Below, in pieces: positions 20,326-28,560 of a stretch of DNA of 64,000 bases (position 1 is its first letter; each line of letters opens with the position of its first letter). The DNA comes from Streptomyces asoensis (GTDB lineage: Bacteria; Actinomycetota; Actinomycetes; Streptomycetales; Streptomycetaceae). Where the stretch lies: the NCBI RefSeq assembly GCF_016860545.1, contig NZ_BNEB01000006.1:186001-250000 (forward strand), given 5' to 3'. The notes under the pieces were generated by a model. That model saw only the letters and a list, made by a program, of their open reading frames with translations. It did not search any database and had not been told where the DNA came from. The translations under genes were made by a program, and so were the position numbers.

Positions 20326-21819
20326 TCAGGCTCCGTCGACGACGTCGAGGGAGGGCGCCCAGCGCGGGATGGCCTCGCGGCCGGAGGGCAGGCGCAGGCT
20401 GCGGCTGAAGCTGTACTCCTGAAGCGTCTCCAGGGCGTGTTCGCGGCCGTAGCCGCTGGCGCCGACGCCGCCGAAGGGGGTGCCGGTGAAGGAGCGGTTG
20501 TAGTGGTTGACGAAGACGATGCCGGCCCGCAGTTCGCGGCTGACGCGCAGGGCGCGTTCGGAGTCGCGGGTGAACACGCCGGCGACCAGGCCGAAGTCGG
20601 TGCCGTTGGCGATGCGGACGGCCTCGTCCTCGTCGTGGAAGGGGATCAGGCACACGACCGGGCCGAAGATCTCCTCCCGGGCGATGCGCATGTCGGGGGT
20701 GACGCCGGTGAACAGGGTCGGGGCCACGTAGTAGCCGTCGGCCAGGCCGGGGTCGGTGGGCAGGGGTGCCTGGGCGGCGATCGTGGCGCCCTCGGCGACG
20801 CCGATCTCCAGGTAGTCCAGCACGCGTTGCCGTTGTGCGGGGCTGACCAGCGGGCCGACGTGGGTGGCGGCGTCGGAGCCGGCGCCGACCTTGAGCCGGC
20901 CGACGGCCGAGGCGAGGCGGCGGGCCACCTCGTCGTGCAGGTCGGCGTGGACGAGGATCCGCGAGGCGGCGGTGCACGCCTCGCCCTGGTTGAAGTAGCC
21001 GCCTTCGACCGCCCAGGGCAGGGCGGACTCCAGGTCCGCGTCGTCGAAGATCATCAGGGCGTTCTTGCCGCCCAGTTCGAGCAGTGTCGGCGTCAGGTTG
21101 TCGGCGGCCGTCTTGACGACGGCCCGGCCGGTGGAGGGCGCGCCGGTGAAGGAGATCTTGCCGACGAGCTCGTGGCCGGCGAGGTGGGCGCCGGTGGGGC
21201 CGGCGCCGGGCACGATGTGCACGACGTCGTCGGGCAGCACCGACTGGACCAGTTCGGCCATGCGCAGCACCGACAGCGGCGCCTGCTCCGGCGGCTTGAG
21301 GACGACGGCGTTGCCCGCGGCGAGGGCGGGGGCGAGCTTGCCGGCGGTGTGCAGCGGGGGCCAGTTGAACGGGACGATCGCGCCGACCACGCCGACCGGC
21401 TCGCGGACGGTGACGTCCAGCATGCTGCCGGCGTCGCGGACCTGGCCGGGCATCGCCTCGCACAGGCCGGCGAACATCTCGAAGATGGTGGCCGCGCCCT
21501 CCAGGTCGAACTGGCGGGCCTGGGAGTAGGGCTTGCCGTTGTCGCTGGACTCCAGGGCGGCGATCTCGTCGGCGTGCTCGCGGATCACCTGGGCGGCCTT
21601 GGCCAGCCAGCGGCCCCGCTCGCGGGGGGTGCGGGCCTTCCAGGCGTAGTGGGCCCGGTGGGCGGCCCTGACCGCCTGGTCGACCCCCTCGGCGTCGGCG
21701 CCCTGGACGACGGCCAGGGGCCGGCCGGTCGCCGGGTCGTCCACGGTGAACCGGTCGGCCTCGTTCTCGGACGACCAGCGGGTACGCAGGACTTGTACGG
21801 CTTCGACGGTCGTGGACAC
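20326..21819 (-). CDS. Aldehyde dehydrogenase
   Basis: 497 residues. ALDH superfamily: oxyanion Asn in VPFNWPPLHTAG (about residue 158), general base Glu in LELGGKNA (about 258), nucleophile Cys in NQGEACTAASR (about 292), and EEIFGPVV near 392. It oxidises an aldehyde to an acid with NAD(P). Within the cluster it may act on the GMC-oxidoreductase product, or in the way the ALDH half of PaaZ does. It could also counteract the carboxylic acid reductase. It is followed by 169 bases that contain only a doubtful 54-residue frame (20150-20314). Confidence 0.92.
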   Translation of the reverse strand: MSTTVEAVQVLRTRWSSENEADRFTVDDPATGRPLAVVQGADAEGVDQAVRAAHRAHYAWKARTPRERGRWLAKAAQVIREHADEIAALESSDNGKPYSQARQFDLEGAATIFEMFAGLCEAMPGQVRDAGSMLDVTVREPVGVVGAIVPFNWPPLHTAGKLAPALAAGNAVVLKPPEQAPLSVLRMAELVQSVLPDDVVHIVPGAGPTGAHLAGHELVGKISFTGAPSTGRAVVKTAADNLTPTLLELGGKNALMIFDDADLESALPWAVEGGYFNQGEACTAASRILVHADLHDEVARRLASAVGRLKVGAGSDAATHVGPLVSPAQRQRVLDYLEIGVAEGATIAAQAPLPTDPGLADGYYVAPTLFTGVTPDMRIAREEIFGPVVCLIPFHDEDEAVRIANGTDFGLVAGVFTRDSERALRVSRELRAGIVFVNHYNRSFTGTPFGGVGASGYGREHALETLQEYSFSRSLRLPSGREAIPRWAPSLDVVDGA

Positions 21820-21873
21820 GGGGATCCTCCTGAAATCGTGCGCCGGGCGGCCCGGCTCGGCTGGTGGTGGGGC

Positions 21874-23415
21874 TCAGGTGTGCGGGGCGAGGCGTTCGCG
21901 CAGTACCGAGGCGATCCGCTCGGCGACCACGACGGCGGGGACGTTTGTGGCCACGCGGGGCATCGCCGGGAACACCGAGGCGTCCGCGACGCTCAGCCCC
22001 TGGACGCCGTGCACGGCGCCGTCGGCGTCGACCACGGCGGCCGGGTCGTCGGGGCGGCCCATGCGCATCGTGGCGGCGGCGTGGTTGTAGTGCGCCGGTG
22101 CGCGGCGGACGGTGTCGGCGAGTTCGCGGTCGCTGATGTCCGCGCCCGGTATCCGCTCGTCGGCGAGCAGGTCGGCCAGCGGGCGGGTGCGGGCCAGGCG
22201 GCGGGCCAGGCGGACCCCGTCGGCGACCCGTTCGGCGTCCTCGGCGGCGCGGTACAGGCCGAGGTCGATGACCGGCGCGTCCAGGGGGTCGCGTGAGGAG
22301 AGCCGGACGCTTCCGCGGGAGCGGGGCTGGACGCAGGAGATGAAGAAGACCATGTCCCAGCCGGTGGGGTGGTGGGCGGTGCGCGGGACGAACTGTTCGG
22401 GCAGGCTGCCGGCCGGTACGGCCGCCGACGGCAGGATCTGCACGTCGAAGTCGGGCTCGTCGGGTGCGGTGGCGACGCTGAGGACGCTGCCGAACACCGA
22501 CCGGGCCCGCTGCGTCGGCGGTTTGGCGGCGTGGACCATCCAGTAGGCGGGGTGTTCGGTGAGGTTGCGGCCCACGCCGGGCAGGTCGGCGACCGTGCCG
22601 ATGCCGAGCGCCGTCAGGTCGTCGCGGTCGCCGATGCCCGAACGCAGGGCGATGGCGGGCGAGTTGTAGGCGCCGGCGCTGAGGACGACGTGCCGGGCGG
22701 GGATCTCCTCGCCGGTGGTGAGGCGTACGCCGCGGGCCCGGGTGCCGTGGAAGAGCACCCGGTCGGCCGTCGTCTCGCCGCGGATGTGCAGGTTGGGCCG
22801 TTCGCGGACCGGGTTGAGGTAGCCGATGGCGGTGCTCAGGCGGACGCCGTCGGCGGCGCTGAGCGGGGTGCGGGCGAATCCCGGCGTGCCGGGGGCGTTG
22901 AAGTCGGCGACCTCGGGGTGCCCCAGGTGTGCGGCGGCGCGCTGTGCGGCGGCGGCGTGCGGGCCGAGGTCGCGGGGGTCGGCGAGGGTCATGCGGTAGG
23001 GGCCGTCCAGGCCGTGGTACTTCTCCTCGCCGTGGGGGTAGTGCTCCATCTGCCGGTAGAGGGGGAGCATGGCGGGGTAGCCCCAGGCGGGGCCTGCGGC
23101 GTCGGCCCACGCGTCGTGGTCCGAGGGCCTGGCCCGCATGGCGACGCAGACGTTGACGGCGGAGCAGCCGCCGATGACGCGGCCGCGCGGCAGGGGCACC
23201 TCGTTGCCGAAGGCGTCGGGGAGGGAGCGGTAGCCCCAGTCGTAGGTGTAGGGGGCGTAGGTGGCGTCCTTGAGGTCCGCCGGCGTGTCGGCGGTGGTGG
23301 CGAAGTCGGGGCCCGCCTCAAGGAGCAGGACCGAGCGGTGCGGGTCGGCGCTGAGCCGGTTGGCCAGGACGCAGCCGGCGGATCCGCCGCCGATCACGAT
23401 GACGTCGTAGGTCAT
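21874..23415 (-). CDS. GMC-family FAD alcohol oxidase/dehydrogenase
   Basis: 513 residues. N-terminal FAD fold VIVIGGGSAGCVLANRLS; GMC signature around GRVIGGCSAVNVCVAMRARP (residues about 76-95). The catalytic His is in NHAAATMRMG and the C-terminal Asn in ATNVPAVVVAERIA. The family oxidises primary or secondary alcohols (choline and glucose types). It lies immediately upstream of the aldehyde dehydrogenase, so an alcohol-aldehyde-acid sequence is plausible. Ten bases separate it from the P450 before it. Confidence 0.9.
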   Translation of the reverse strand: MTYDVIVIGGGSAGCVLANRLSADPHRSVLLLEAGPDFATTADTPADLKDATYAPYTYDWGYRSLPDAFGNEVPLPRGRVIGGCSAVNVCVAMRARPSDHDAWADAAGPAWGYPAMLPLYRQMEHYPHGEEKYHGLDGPYRMTLADPRDLGPHAAAAQRAAAHLGHPEVADFNAPGTPGFARTPLSAADGVRLSTAIGYLNPVRERPNLHIRGETTADRVLFHGTRARGVRLTTGEEIPARHVVLSAGAYNSPAIALRSGIGDRDDLTALGIGTVADLPGVGRNLTEHPAYWMVHAAKPPTQRARSVFGSVLSVATAPDEPDFDVQILPSAAVPAGSLPEQFVPRTAHHPTGWDMVFFISCVQPRSRGSVRLSSRDPLDAPVIDLGLYRAAEDAERVADGVRLARRLARTRPLADLLADERIPGADISDRELADTVRRAPAHYNHAAATMRMGRPDDPAAVVDADGAVHGVQGLSVADASVFPAMPRVATNVPAVVVAERIASVLRERLAPHT

Positions 23416-23424
23416 GGCGGCCGC

Positions 23425-24735
23425 CTACGCGGGCCCGGGCGGGCCGTCGGCGCGACGGGGGCCGGGCACTGGTGCGGTCATCGGGGGGCCTTTCGCGGGC
23501 TCGGGGGCGTCCCAGTGCAGGTGCAGTTCCTCGAATCCGCGGGCGATGACGAGGCGTTCGCGGGTGCGGGAGCCGGCCGGGCCCGGGCGCAGTGCGGGGA
23601 GGCGGTCGAAGAGCAGGGGGATGGCGATGCGCAGTTGCAGGCGGGCCAGGGCGGCGCCGAGGCAGGCGTGGACGCCGCGGCCGAAGGCCATCTGGTGGCG
23701 GCCGGGCCTGCTGCGCAGGTCGAAGGCGTCGGGGTCGTCGAAGACGTCGGCGTCGCGGTTGGCGGAGCCCCAGTGGACCATCACCCGGTCGCCGGGGGCG
23801 AGGTGGCGGCCGCCGAGTTCGGTGGGCCGGGTGACGGTGCGGAACAGGCCCTGCACGGGGGATTCGAAGCGCAGGGTCTCCTCGACCATCGTCTCCGCGG
23901 ACGCCTCGCCGGTGCGCAGGGCCTCGAGCTGGTCGGGGTGCTCCAGCAGGGTGAGCAGGCCGTTGCCGATGGCGCGGGTGACCGTGACGTGTCCGGCGAT
24001 GATCAGGTTCATCACGATGCGCATCAGTTCGACGTGCTCGAGGCGGTGTTCGAGGCCGTAGCGGGCCAGGGAGGAGATGAGCGAGTCCGGGTCGGCCCGG
24101 TCGGTGTCGTCGAGCAGGCTCATCACGTAGTGCTGCATGGTGACGACGTCGCGGGCCCATTCGACGCGTTCGGCGGGCTCGCCGGTGCCGACGGACAGCT
24201 TCAGCCAGTTGGAGCTCCACCGGCGCAGCAGGGGCACGTCCCGGGGCGGCACGCCGAGGATCTTGGCCATGACGATCAGGGGCAGGGGCCAGGCGTAGCT
24301 CTCGATGATGTCGGTGTGGCCGTCGGCGGCGAACCGGGCGATGAGGTCTTCGGCGGTGTCGCGGACGAAGGGTTCCAGGGCCGCGACGCGCCGTGGGGTG
24401 AAGACGCGGTTGACCGCGACGCGCAGCCGGGTGTGTTCCTCGCCGTCGCTCTCGGTCAGGTTGGGTGTCAGGGACCAGCCTTCGGCCAGGACCTGTTGGA
24501 CCTCTTCGGACTCGGGTCCGCCGGAGATGCGGACCGCGCTCTCGGAGGAGAACGTCCCGGGGTCGTGGACGACGCGCGCCACGTCCTCGTGGCGGGTGAG
24601 GACCCAGATGTCGCGGTCGCGGTCGTGCAGGACCGGGCACCGGGCGCGCATCTGCGCGTAGCGGGGGTAGGGGTCGGCGAGCTGGTCGTCGGAGGTGGGG
24701 TCGAAGGCGGGGTCGAAGGCGGGCGGGGCGCTCAT
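23425..24735 (-). CDS. Cytochrome P450 (2), altered I-helix
   Basis: 436 residues from ATG 24735. Heme loop FGRGVHACLGAALAR; ExxR in EETLRFESP. The I-helix reads LIIAGHVTVTRAI: the acidic residue that normally precedes Thr (AGHET or AGxDT) is Val. Loss of this acid is known to change proton delivery, and occurs in P450s doing couplings or other non-hydroxylating chemistry; the consequence here is not proven. The start overlaps the stop of a 31-residue frame (ATGA), indicating translational coupling. Confidence 0.92.
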   Translation of the reverse strand: MSAPPAFDPAFDPTSDDQLADPYPRYAQMRARCPVLHDRDRDIWVLTRHEDVARVVHDPGTFSSESAVRISGGPESEEVQQVLAEGWSLTPNLTESDGEEHTRLRVAVNRVFTPRRVAALEPFVRDTAEDLIARFAADGHTDIIESYAWPLPLIVMAKILGVPPRDVPLLRRWSSNWLKLSVGTGEPAERVEWARDVVTMQHYVMSLLDDTDRADPDSLISSLARYGLEHRLEHVELMRIVMNLIIAGHVTVTRAIGNGLLTLLEHPDQLEALRTGEASAETMVEETLRFESPVQGLFRTVTRPTELGGRHLAPGDRVMVHWGSANRDADVFDDPDAFDLRSRPGRHQMAFGRGVHACLGAALARLQLRIAIPLLFDRLPALRPGPAGSRTRERLVIARGFEELHLHWDAPEPAKGPPMTAPVPGPRRADGPPGPA

Positions 24736-24827
24736 CGCGGTTCCTGGGGCCGGGCGTCGGCGGTGGGGGTGGGCGGTGTCGGCCCGGTGCCGCCCGCGGG
24801 GCCGGGGCCGGGTGGGATGGCGGGCAT
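24732..24827 (-). CDS. 31-residue Pro/Gly-rich small ORF coupled to the P450
   Basis: ATG 24827 has a good GAGGGAG site seven bases upstream. The frame encodes MPAIPPGPGPAGGTG and a PTPPTPTADARPQEPR tail, and its TGA overlaps the P450 ATG. It lies between the aspartate kinase stop (24860) and the P450. It may be a real small peptide or merely a coupling leader for P450 translation; the composition gives no hint of function. Confidence 0.4.
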   Translation of the reverse strand: MPAIPPGPGPAGGTGPTPPTPTADARPQEPR

Positions 24828-24859
24828 CGGTGTTCTCCCTCGTGGTGTGGGGGCCCGGG

Positions 24860-26233
24860 TCACTCGGCGGCGGCCAGGGCGGGCACCGCGGCGTCGAGTT
24901 GTCCGCGTCCGGCGGGCAGGGGCCAGGGTGTGCCGGTGCGGTCGGGGGCGGCGGGGTGGACCAGGGGGGCCGGCAGTTCGGACAGGAAGGCGTCGTGGAC
25001 GGTCTGGGTGGCGGCGGCGAGGTCGCCGCGGCCGGTGAGCACGCTGAGCCGGTTGGAGGTGACGTGCAGGTCGGTGCGGGCGGCGCCGGCCGTGCGCAGG
25101 GCTTCGAGCAGGCGCAGGGGCGCGTAGGGCCGCCGTCCGATGCCCAGGCCGACGACGGACAGGCGGGCCAGGTTGGACGTCCAGTGCGCTTCGTCGAGGC
25201 GGATGCCTCGGTCGGTGTCGGCGAGGAGTTCGCGCATGTCCTGCACGCTGTCCTCGGGCAGGGTCAGGGCGATGTCGCCGGCGTCCTCGGTGCCGAGGTT
25301 GCCGTAGCGGCGCAGTTCGACGTCGGTCTCGCGTTCGACGAGTTCGCCGAGCAGGCGCAGGACGTGGTCGGAGGTGATGCGCCGCAGGACGCACCGCACC
25401 AGTCCGGAGCGGCCGGCGACGCCGGCGATGGGGCGGATGCGGCCGGCGGGGGTCCAGGGCTGCCCGGCTCCCGTCGCGGCGGCGCGGCGGCCGTCGCCGA
25501 CCCAGGTCTGCGGGCCGGTGGCGGCGCTGTTGGAGCGGACCTTGAGGTCGACGCCGTGGGTGCGTGCGTAGTCGACGGAGTCGGAGGCGAGCACTTTGGC
25601 GCCGCTGACGGCCAGTTCGGCCATCTCCTCGTAGAGCAGGGCGGTGTGCCGGCGGGCGCCGGCGACGGTGCGGGGGTCGGCGGTGTAGACGCCGGCGACG
25701 TCGGTGACGATCTCGCAGTGGTCGGCGCCGAGGGCCGCGGCCAGGGCGACGCCGGTGGTGTCGGAGCCGCCGCGGCCCAGGGTGGTGCGGGCCGCGGTGG
25801 CGATCGACTCGCCCTGGAAGCCTGCGACGACGGGGACGCTCGCCTGGGCGAGCGCCTCGCGCAGCCGGCGCGGGTCCACCTCCACGATCGTGGCCCGGCC
25901 GTGGCGGTGGTCGGTGCGGATGCCCGCCTCGGGGCCGCTGAACGAACGGCTCGCGACGCCCTGGTGGTTGAGGGCCAGCGACATCAGCGCGGCGGACCCG
26001 GCCTCGCCCGTGCACAGCAGGGCGTCGAGTTCGCGTGCGTCGGGGCGGGCGGTCACCGCGGATGCCAGCCGCAGCAGTTCGTCGGTGGCCCCGCCCATGG
26101 CGGACACGACCACGACGACCTGGTTGCCGTCCTCGCGGGCCGCCCGGATCTGCCGTGCCGCTTCGATGACCTTTTCAGGTGTGGCGACCGAGGTGCCGCC
26201 GTATTTCTGCACTATGAGCGCCATCTCGCGCAC
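24860..26233 (-). CDS. Aspartate kinase dedicated to the cluster
   Basis: 457 residues from GTG 26233 (AGGA five bases before); ATG 26224 is the start that homologues would suggest. The kinase domain begins ALIVQKYGGTSV. FQGESIATAARTTLGRGGSDTT (in part) binds substrate. Two C-terminal ACT domains follow from about residue 280. It makes aspartyl-4-phosphate, the precursor of aspartate semialdehyde. It sits directly behind the two 3,4-AHBA genes, so it most likely feeds that pathway. No aspartate-semialdehyde dehydrogenase is in the window, so that step is left to primary metabolism. Confidence 0.93.
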   Translation of the reverse strand: MREMALIVQKYGGTSVATPEKVIEAARQIRAAREDGNQVVVVVSAMGGATDELLRLASAVTARPDARELDALLCTGEAGSAALMSLALNHQGVASRSFSGPEAGIRTDHRHGRATIVEVDPRRLREALAQASVPVVAGFQGESIATAARTTLGRGGSDTTGVALAAALGADHCEIVTDVAGVYTADPRTVAGARRHTALLYEEMAELAVSGAKVLASDSVDYARTHGVDLKVRSNSAATGPQTWVGDGRRAAATGAGQPWTPAGRIRPIAGVAGRSGLVRCVLRRITSDHVLRLLGELVERETDVELRRYGNLGTEDAGDIALTLPEDSVQDMRELLADTDRGIRLDEAHWTSNLARLSVVGLGIGRRPYAPLRLLEALRTAGAARTDLHVTSNRLSVLTGRGDLAAATQTVHDAFLSELPAPLVHPAAPDRTGTPWPLPAGRGQLDAAVPALAAAE

Positions 26234-26328
26234 TCTCTTCCTTCAGATCCGCGGGACGTGGAAGACGTTGCTCGGCTGCCGCGCCGACCGCCGATTCCCG
26301 GGCGGCGGTCACGTGAGCGGCTCGGGCT

Positions 26329-27441
26329 CTACTGCTCGTGGAGGAACTCCCGGATCGCGTAGCCGACGTGGCGCTGGTCGGTCATGGTGTGGCCGAGGAT
26401 GACGTCGCCGGGGCGCAGTTCGGTGAAGTTGTGGACGCTGCCGCCGGGGCCGAGGGCCCGCACGTGCCAGTCGTCCTGGCCGACCATGTCCACGAGCTGG
26501 CCGCTGCGGGTGCGGGCCTCGATGCGCAGCATGGGGCGCGATTCCATCTTGATGCGGCCCACGACGACGGTGCGCACGCTGCCGTCCGTGCTGACGGCGA
26601 GGATCTCCGATCCGCAGTGCAGCTCGGACAGGTACTGGGTGCGGTTGCCGGGCGTCAGGGTGTAGGAGGACAGGGCGGCCGCGTTGACCCGGAACGGGCG
26701 GGTGGGCATGTACGGCAGCGGGTGGGTCTCGCTGCTGACGAGGACCAGGCCGGTGGAGTACGAGCCGACGAGGATGCCCTCGTTGGGGCGCAGGTGGGAG
26801 CAGGTGTCGACGCAGACCCGGTCGCCCAGGCCGAGGTGGGTGAGCTGGACGATCTCCAGTTCCTCCATCTCCAGCGAGGCGGCCTCGCCGCGGGTGACCT
26901 GGACCAGTTCGGTGGCGTCGCCGACGCGCTTGGGGGCCAGCAGGACGGCGTCGGAGCCGCGCTCGAGCACGCCGATGGTGGTGGCGGCGTCCTCGACGTC
27001 CGTGACGACGGTGACGATGGATCCCTTGGCCTTGTCGGCGGCGGCGAGCAGGATCTCCAGCGGGATCTTGCTGGGGTCCTGGCGGAACTCGACGAGGGTC
27101 AGTTCCGCCTCGTTGGCGATCCGGCAGGCGAGGTCGAGGCTCTGCTCGTCCAGCACCTTGATCAGGACGCCGGAGCGCAGGTCGGGGCGGATGCCCTCGA
27201 ACTTCTCGGCGATGCTGTGGTCGGCGATCAGGATGTCGACCACGTCGACGAGACGGTCGATGAGGGTGGTGGGCGTCTCCCCGGTGACGACGGCGGCCTT
27301 CTGCACGTTCGGCGGGACCTTGGCGGCCAGTTCGGGGTCGTCCAGCACGACGGTCTCGACGCCGATGTGGGTGCTTTCCTCGATGATGGCGGTGGCGAGC
27401 TCGGCGGCGGTGCCGCGCAGGTCGATCCATGCGGATTTCAT
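26329..27441 (-). CDS. 3-dehydroquinate synthase II family (GriH-like), 3,4-AHBA synthase
   Basis: 370 residues. It is similar along its length to archaeal-type DHQ synthase II and to GriH: opening MKSAWIDLRG, middle TVVTDVEDAATTIGVLERG (in part), VCVDTCSHLRPNEGILVGSY (residues about 206-225), and end GHTMTDQRHVGYAIREFL. In grixazone biosynthesis GriH converts the C7 amino sugar acid made by GriI to 3-amino-4-hydroxybenzoate. Adjacent pairing with a GriI-like aldolase makes this role the best reading. Archaeal shikimate use is unlikely in Streptomyces, which has AroB. Confidence 0.92.
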   Translation of the reverse strand: MKSAWIDLRGTAAELATAIIEESTHIGVETVVLDDPELAAKVPPNVQKAAVVTGETPTTLIDRLVDVVDILIADHSIAEKFEGIRPDLRSGVLIKVLDEQSLDLACRIANEAELTLVEFRQDPSKIPLEILLAAADKAKGSIVTVVTDVEDAATTIGVLERGSDAVLLAPKRVGDATELVQVTRGEAASLEMEELEIVQLTHLGLGDRVCVDTCSHLRPNEGILVGSYSTGLVLVSSETHPLPYMPTRPFRVNAAALSSYTLTPGNRTQYLSELHCGSEILAVSTDGSVRTVVVGRIKMESRPMLRIEARTRSGQLVDMVGQDDWHVRALGPGGSVHNFTELRPGDVILGHTMTDQRHVGYAIREFLHEQ

Positions 27442-27564
27442 GTTCGCACCTTCGGTTGTGGGTGGCTTTGCCTGTGGTGGTCGCGCCTGGCTGGTCGGTG
27501 ACGTCCGCTCACGGTGTGCGGACGGGCTCAGGGGGGTCCCCTTGAGACGGGTGGGGGCCGGCCC

Positions 27565-28398
27565 TCAGACGGTGGCCTCGGACAGCTCCTGGCGCAGGGC
27601 GGCCAGGGTGTCGAGCGAGCGGGGGCCCGCGTGGACCCGGCGGGCCACCGAGCGGGCCAGGGCTCCGGGGTCCGGGGCCTGGAAGACGTTGCGTCCGACG
27701 GCGACGCCGAGCACCCCGGACTCCATCGTGCTGTCGATGACGTCGAGGAACTTCCCGCTGTCCTCGAGGACGCCGCCGCCGGCGGTGACGACCGGGATCG
27801 GGCTGGCCTCGACGACCTCACGCATCGTCAGGGGGGAGCCGGTGTAGGGGAGTTTGACGATGTCGGCGCCCAGGTCCGCGGCGACGTTCGCCGCGTGCGC
27901 CAGCAGGACGGGGTCGGCCGGGTCGCTGATGCGCGGGCCGCGCGGGTAGACCATCGCCAGCAGCGGCAGGCCCCAGCGGGCACAGCCGGCGGCGACCGCG
28001 CCGAGGTCGGTGAGCTGGGCGGCCTCGGTGCTCGATCCCAGGTTGATGTGCACGCTGACGCCGTCGGCGCCCAGGGCGACCGCCTCTTCCACGGCGCCGA
28101 CCAGGATCTTGGCGTCCACGTCCGGGGCGTGCTGCGTGCTTCCGTTCAGGTGGACGATCAGCGCCAGCCGCCCGAGCGCGTCGGCCGGCAGGAACCGCAC
28201 GCGCCCCTTGTGGACGATGATGCCGTCGACCTCGTTGGCGGCCATCGACTCGACGAGCCCGGCGAATCCGGCGGCGGAGGCCACCGGGCCGTCGGCCAGG
28301 GAGTGGTCGAGCGGCACCAGGAACGTCGTCCCGGAAGCCGAGTGGACAATGCGCCGAACCCGGCGCTCTTTTCCGTTCCAGCCGTATGCATCGGTCAT
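27565..28398 (-). CDS. 2-amino-3,7-dideoxy-D-threo-hept-6-ulosonate synthase-like aldolase (GriI-like)
   Basis: 277 residues from ATG 28398; the TTG-led extension to 28539 lacks support. Class I DhnA-type aldolase: FLVPLDHSLADGP (about residue 27), HINLGSSTEAAQ, ADIVKLPYTGSP with the Schiff-base lysine (about residue 179), and VTAGGGVLEDSGKFLDV. GriI joins aspartate semialdehyde with DHAP to a C7 product, the first step to 3,4-AHBA. First gene of the leftward biosynthetic operon. The 169 bases upstream, which must hold its promoter, contain no receptor box. Confidence 0.92.
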   Translation of the reverse strand: MTDAYGWNGKERRVRRIVHSASGTTFLVPLDHSLADGPVASAAGFAGLVESMAANEVDGIIVHKGRVRFLPADALGRLALIVHLNGSTQHAPDVDAKILVGAVEEAVALGADGVSVHINLGSSTEAAQLTDLGAVAAGCARWGLPLLAMVYPRGPRISDPADPVLLAHAANVAADLGADIVKLPYTGSPLTMREVVEASPIPVVTAGGGVLEDSGKFLDVIDSTMESGVLGVAVGRNVFQAPDPGALARSVARRVHAGPRSLDTLAALRQELSEATV

Positions 28399-28560
28399 TT
28401 TCTCAACACCCCGTCCCAGGTCCAGATATCCGGACCGGTTGTCCGGTGCGCAATTCGATGCGCTTTCTTCGGAGGTTTCGTTTCGCTGTTTTCCGGTGTT
28501 GCTCGAATGACGAAACCAAGGAATTCGATGCTCCGTCAAGCCCCGCGATTTCCCCGCTTT

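Noticed and set aside
28399..28539. N-terminal extension of the GriI-like aldolase from TTG 28539
   Set aside because: The ATG at 28398 gives the family length; the extension has no ribosome site and no homology-like pattern.
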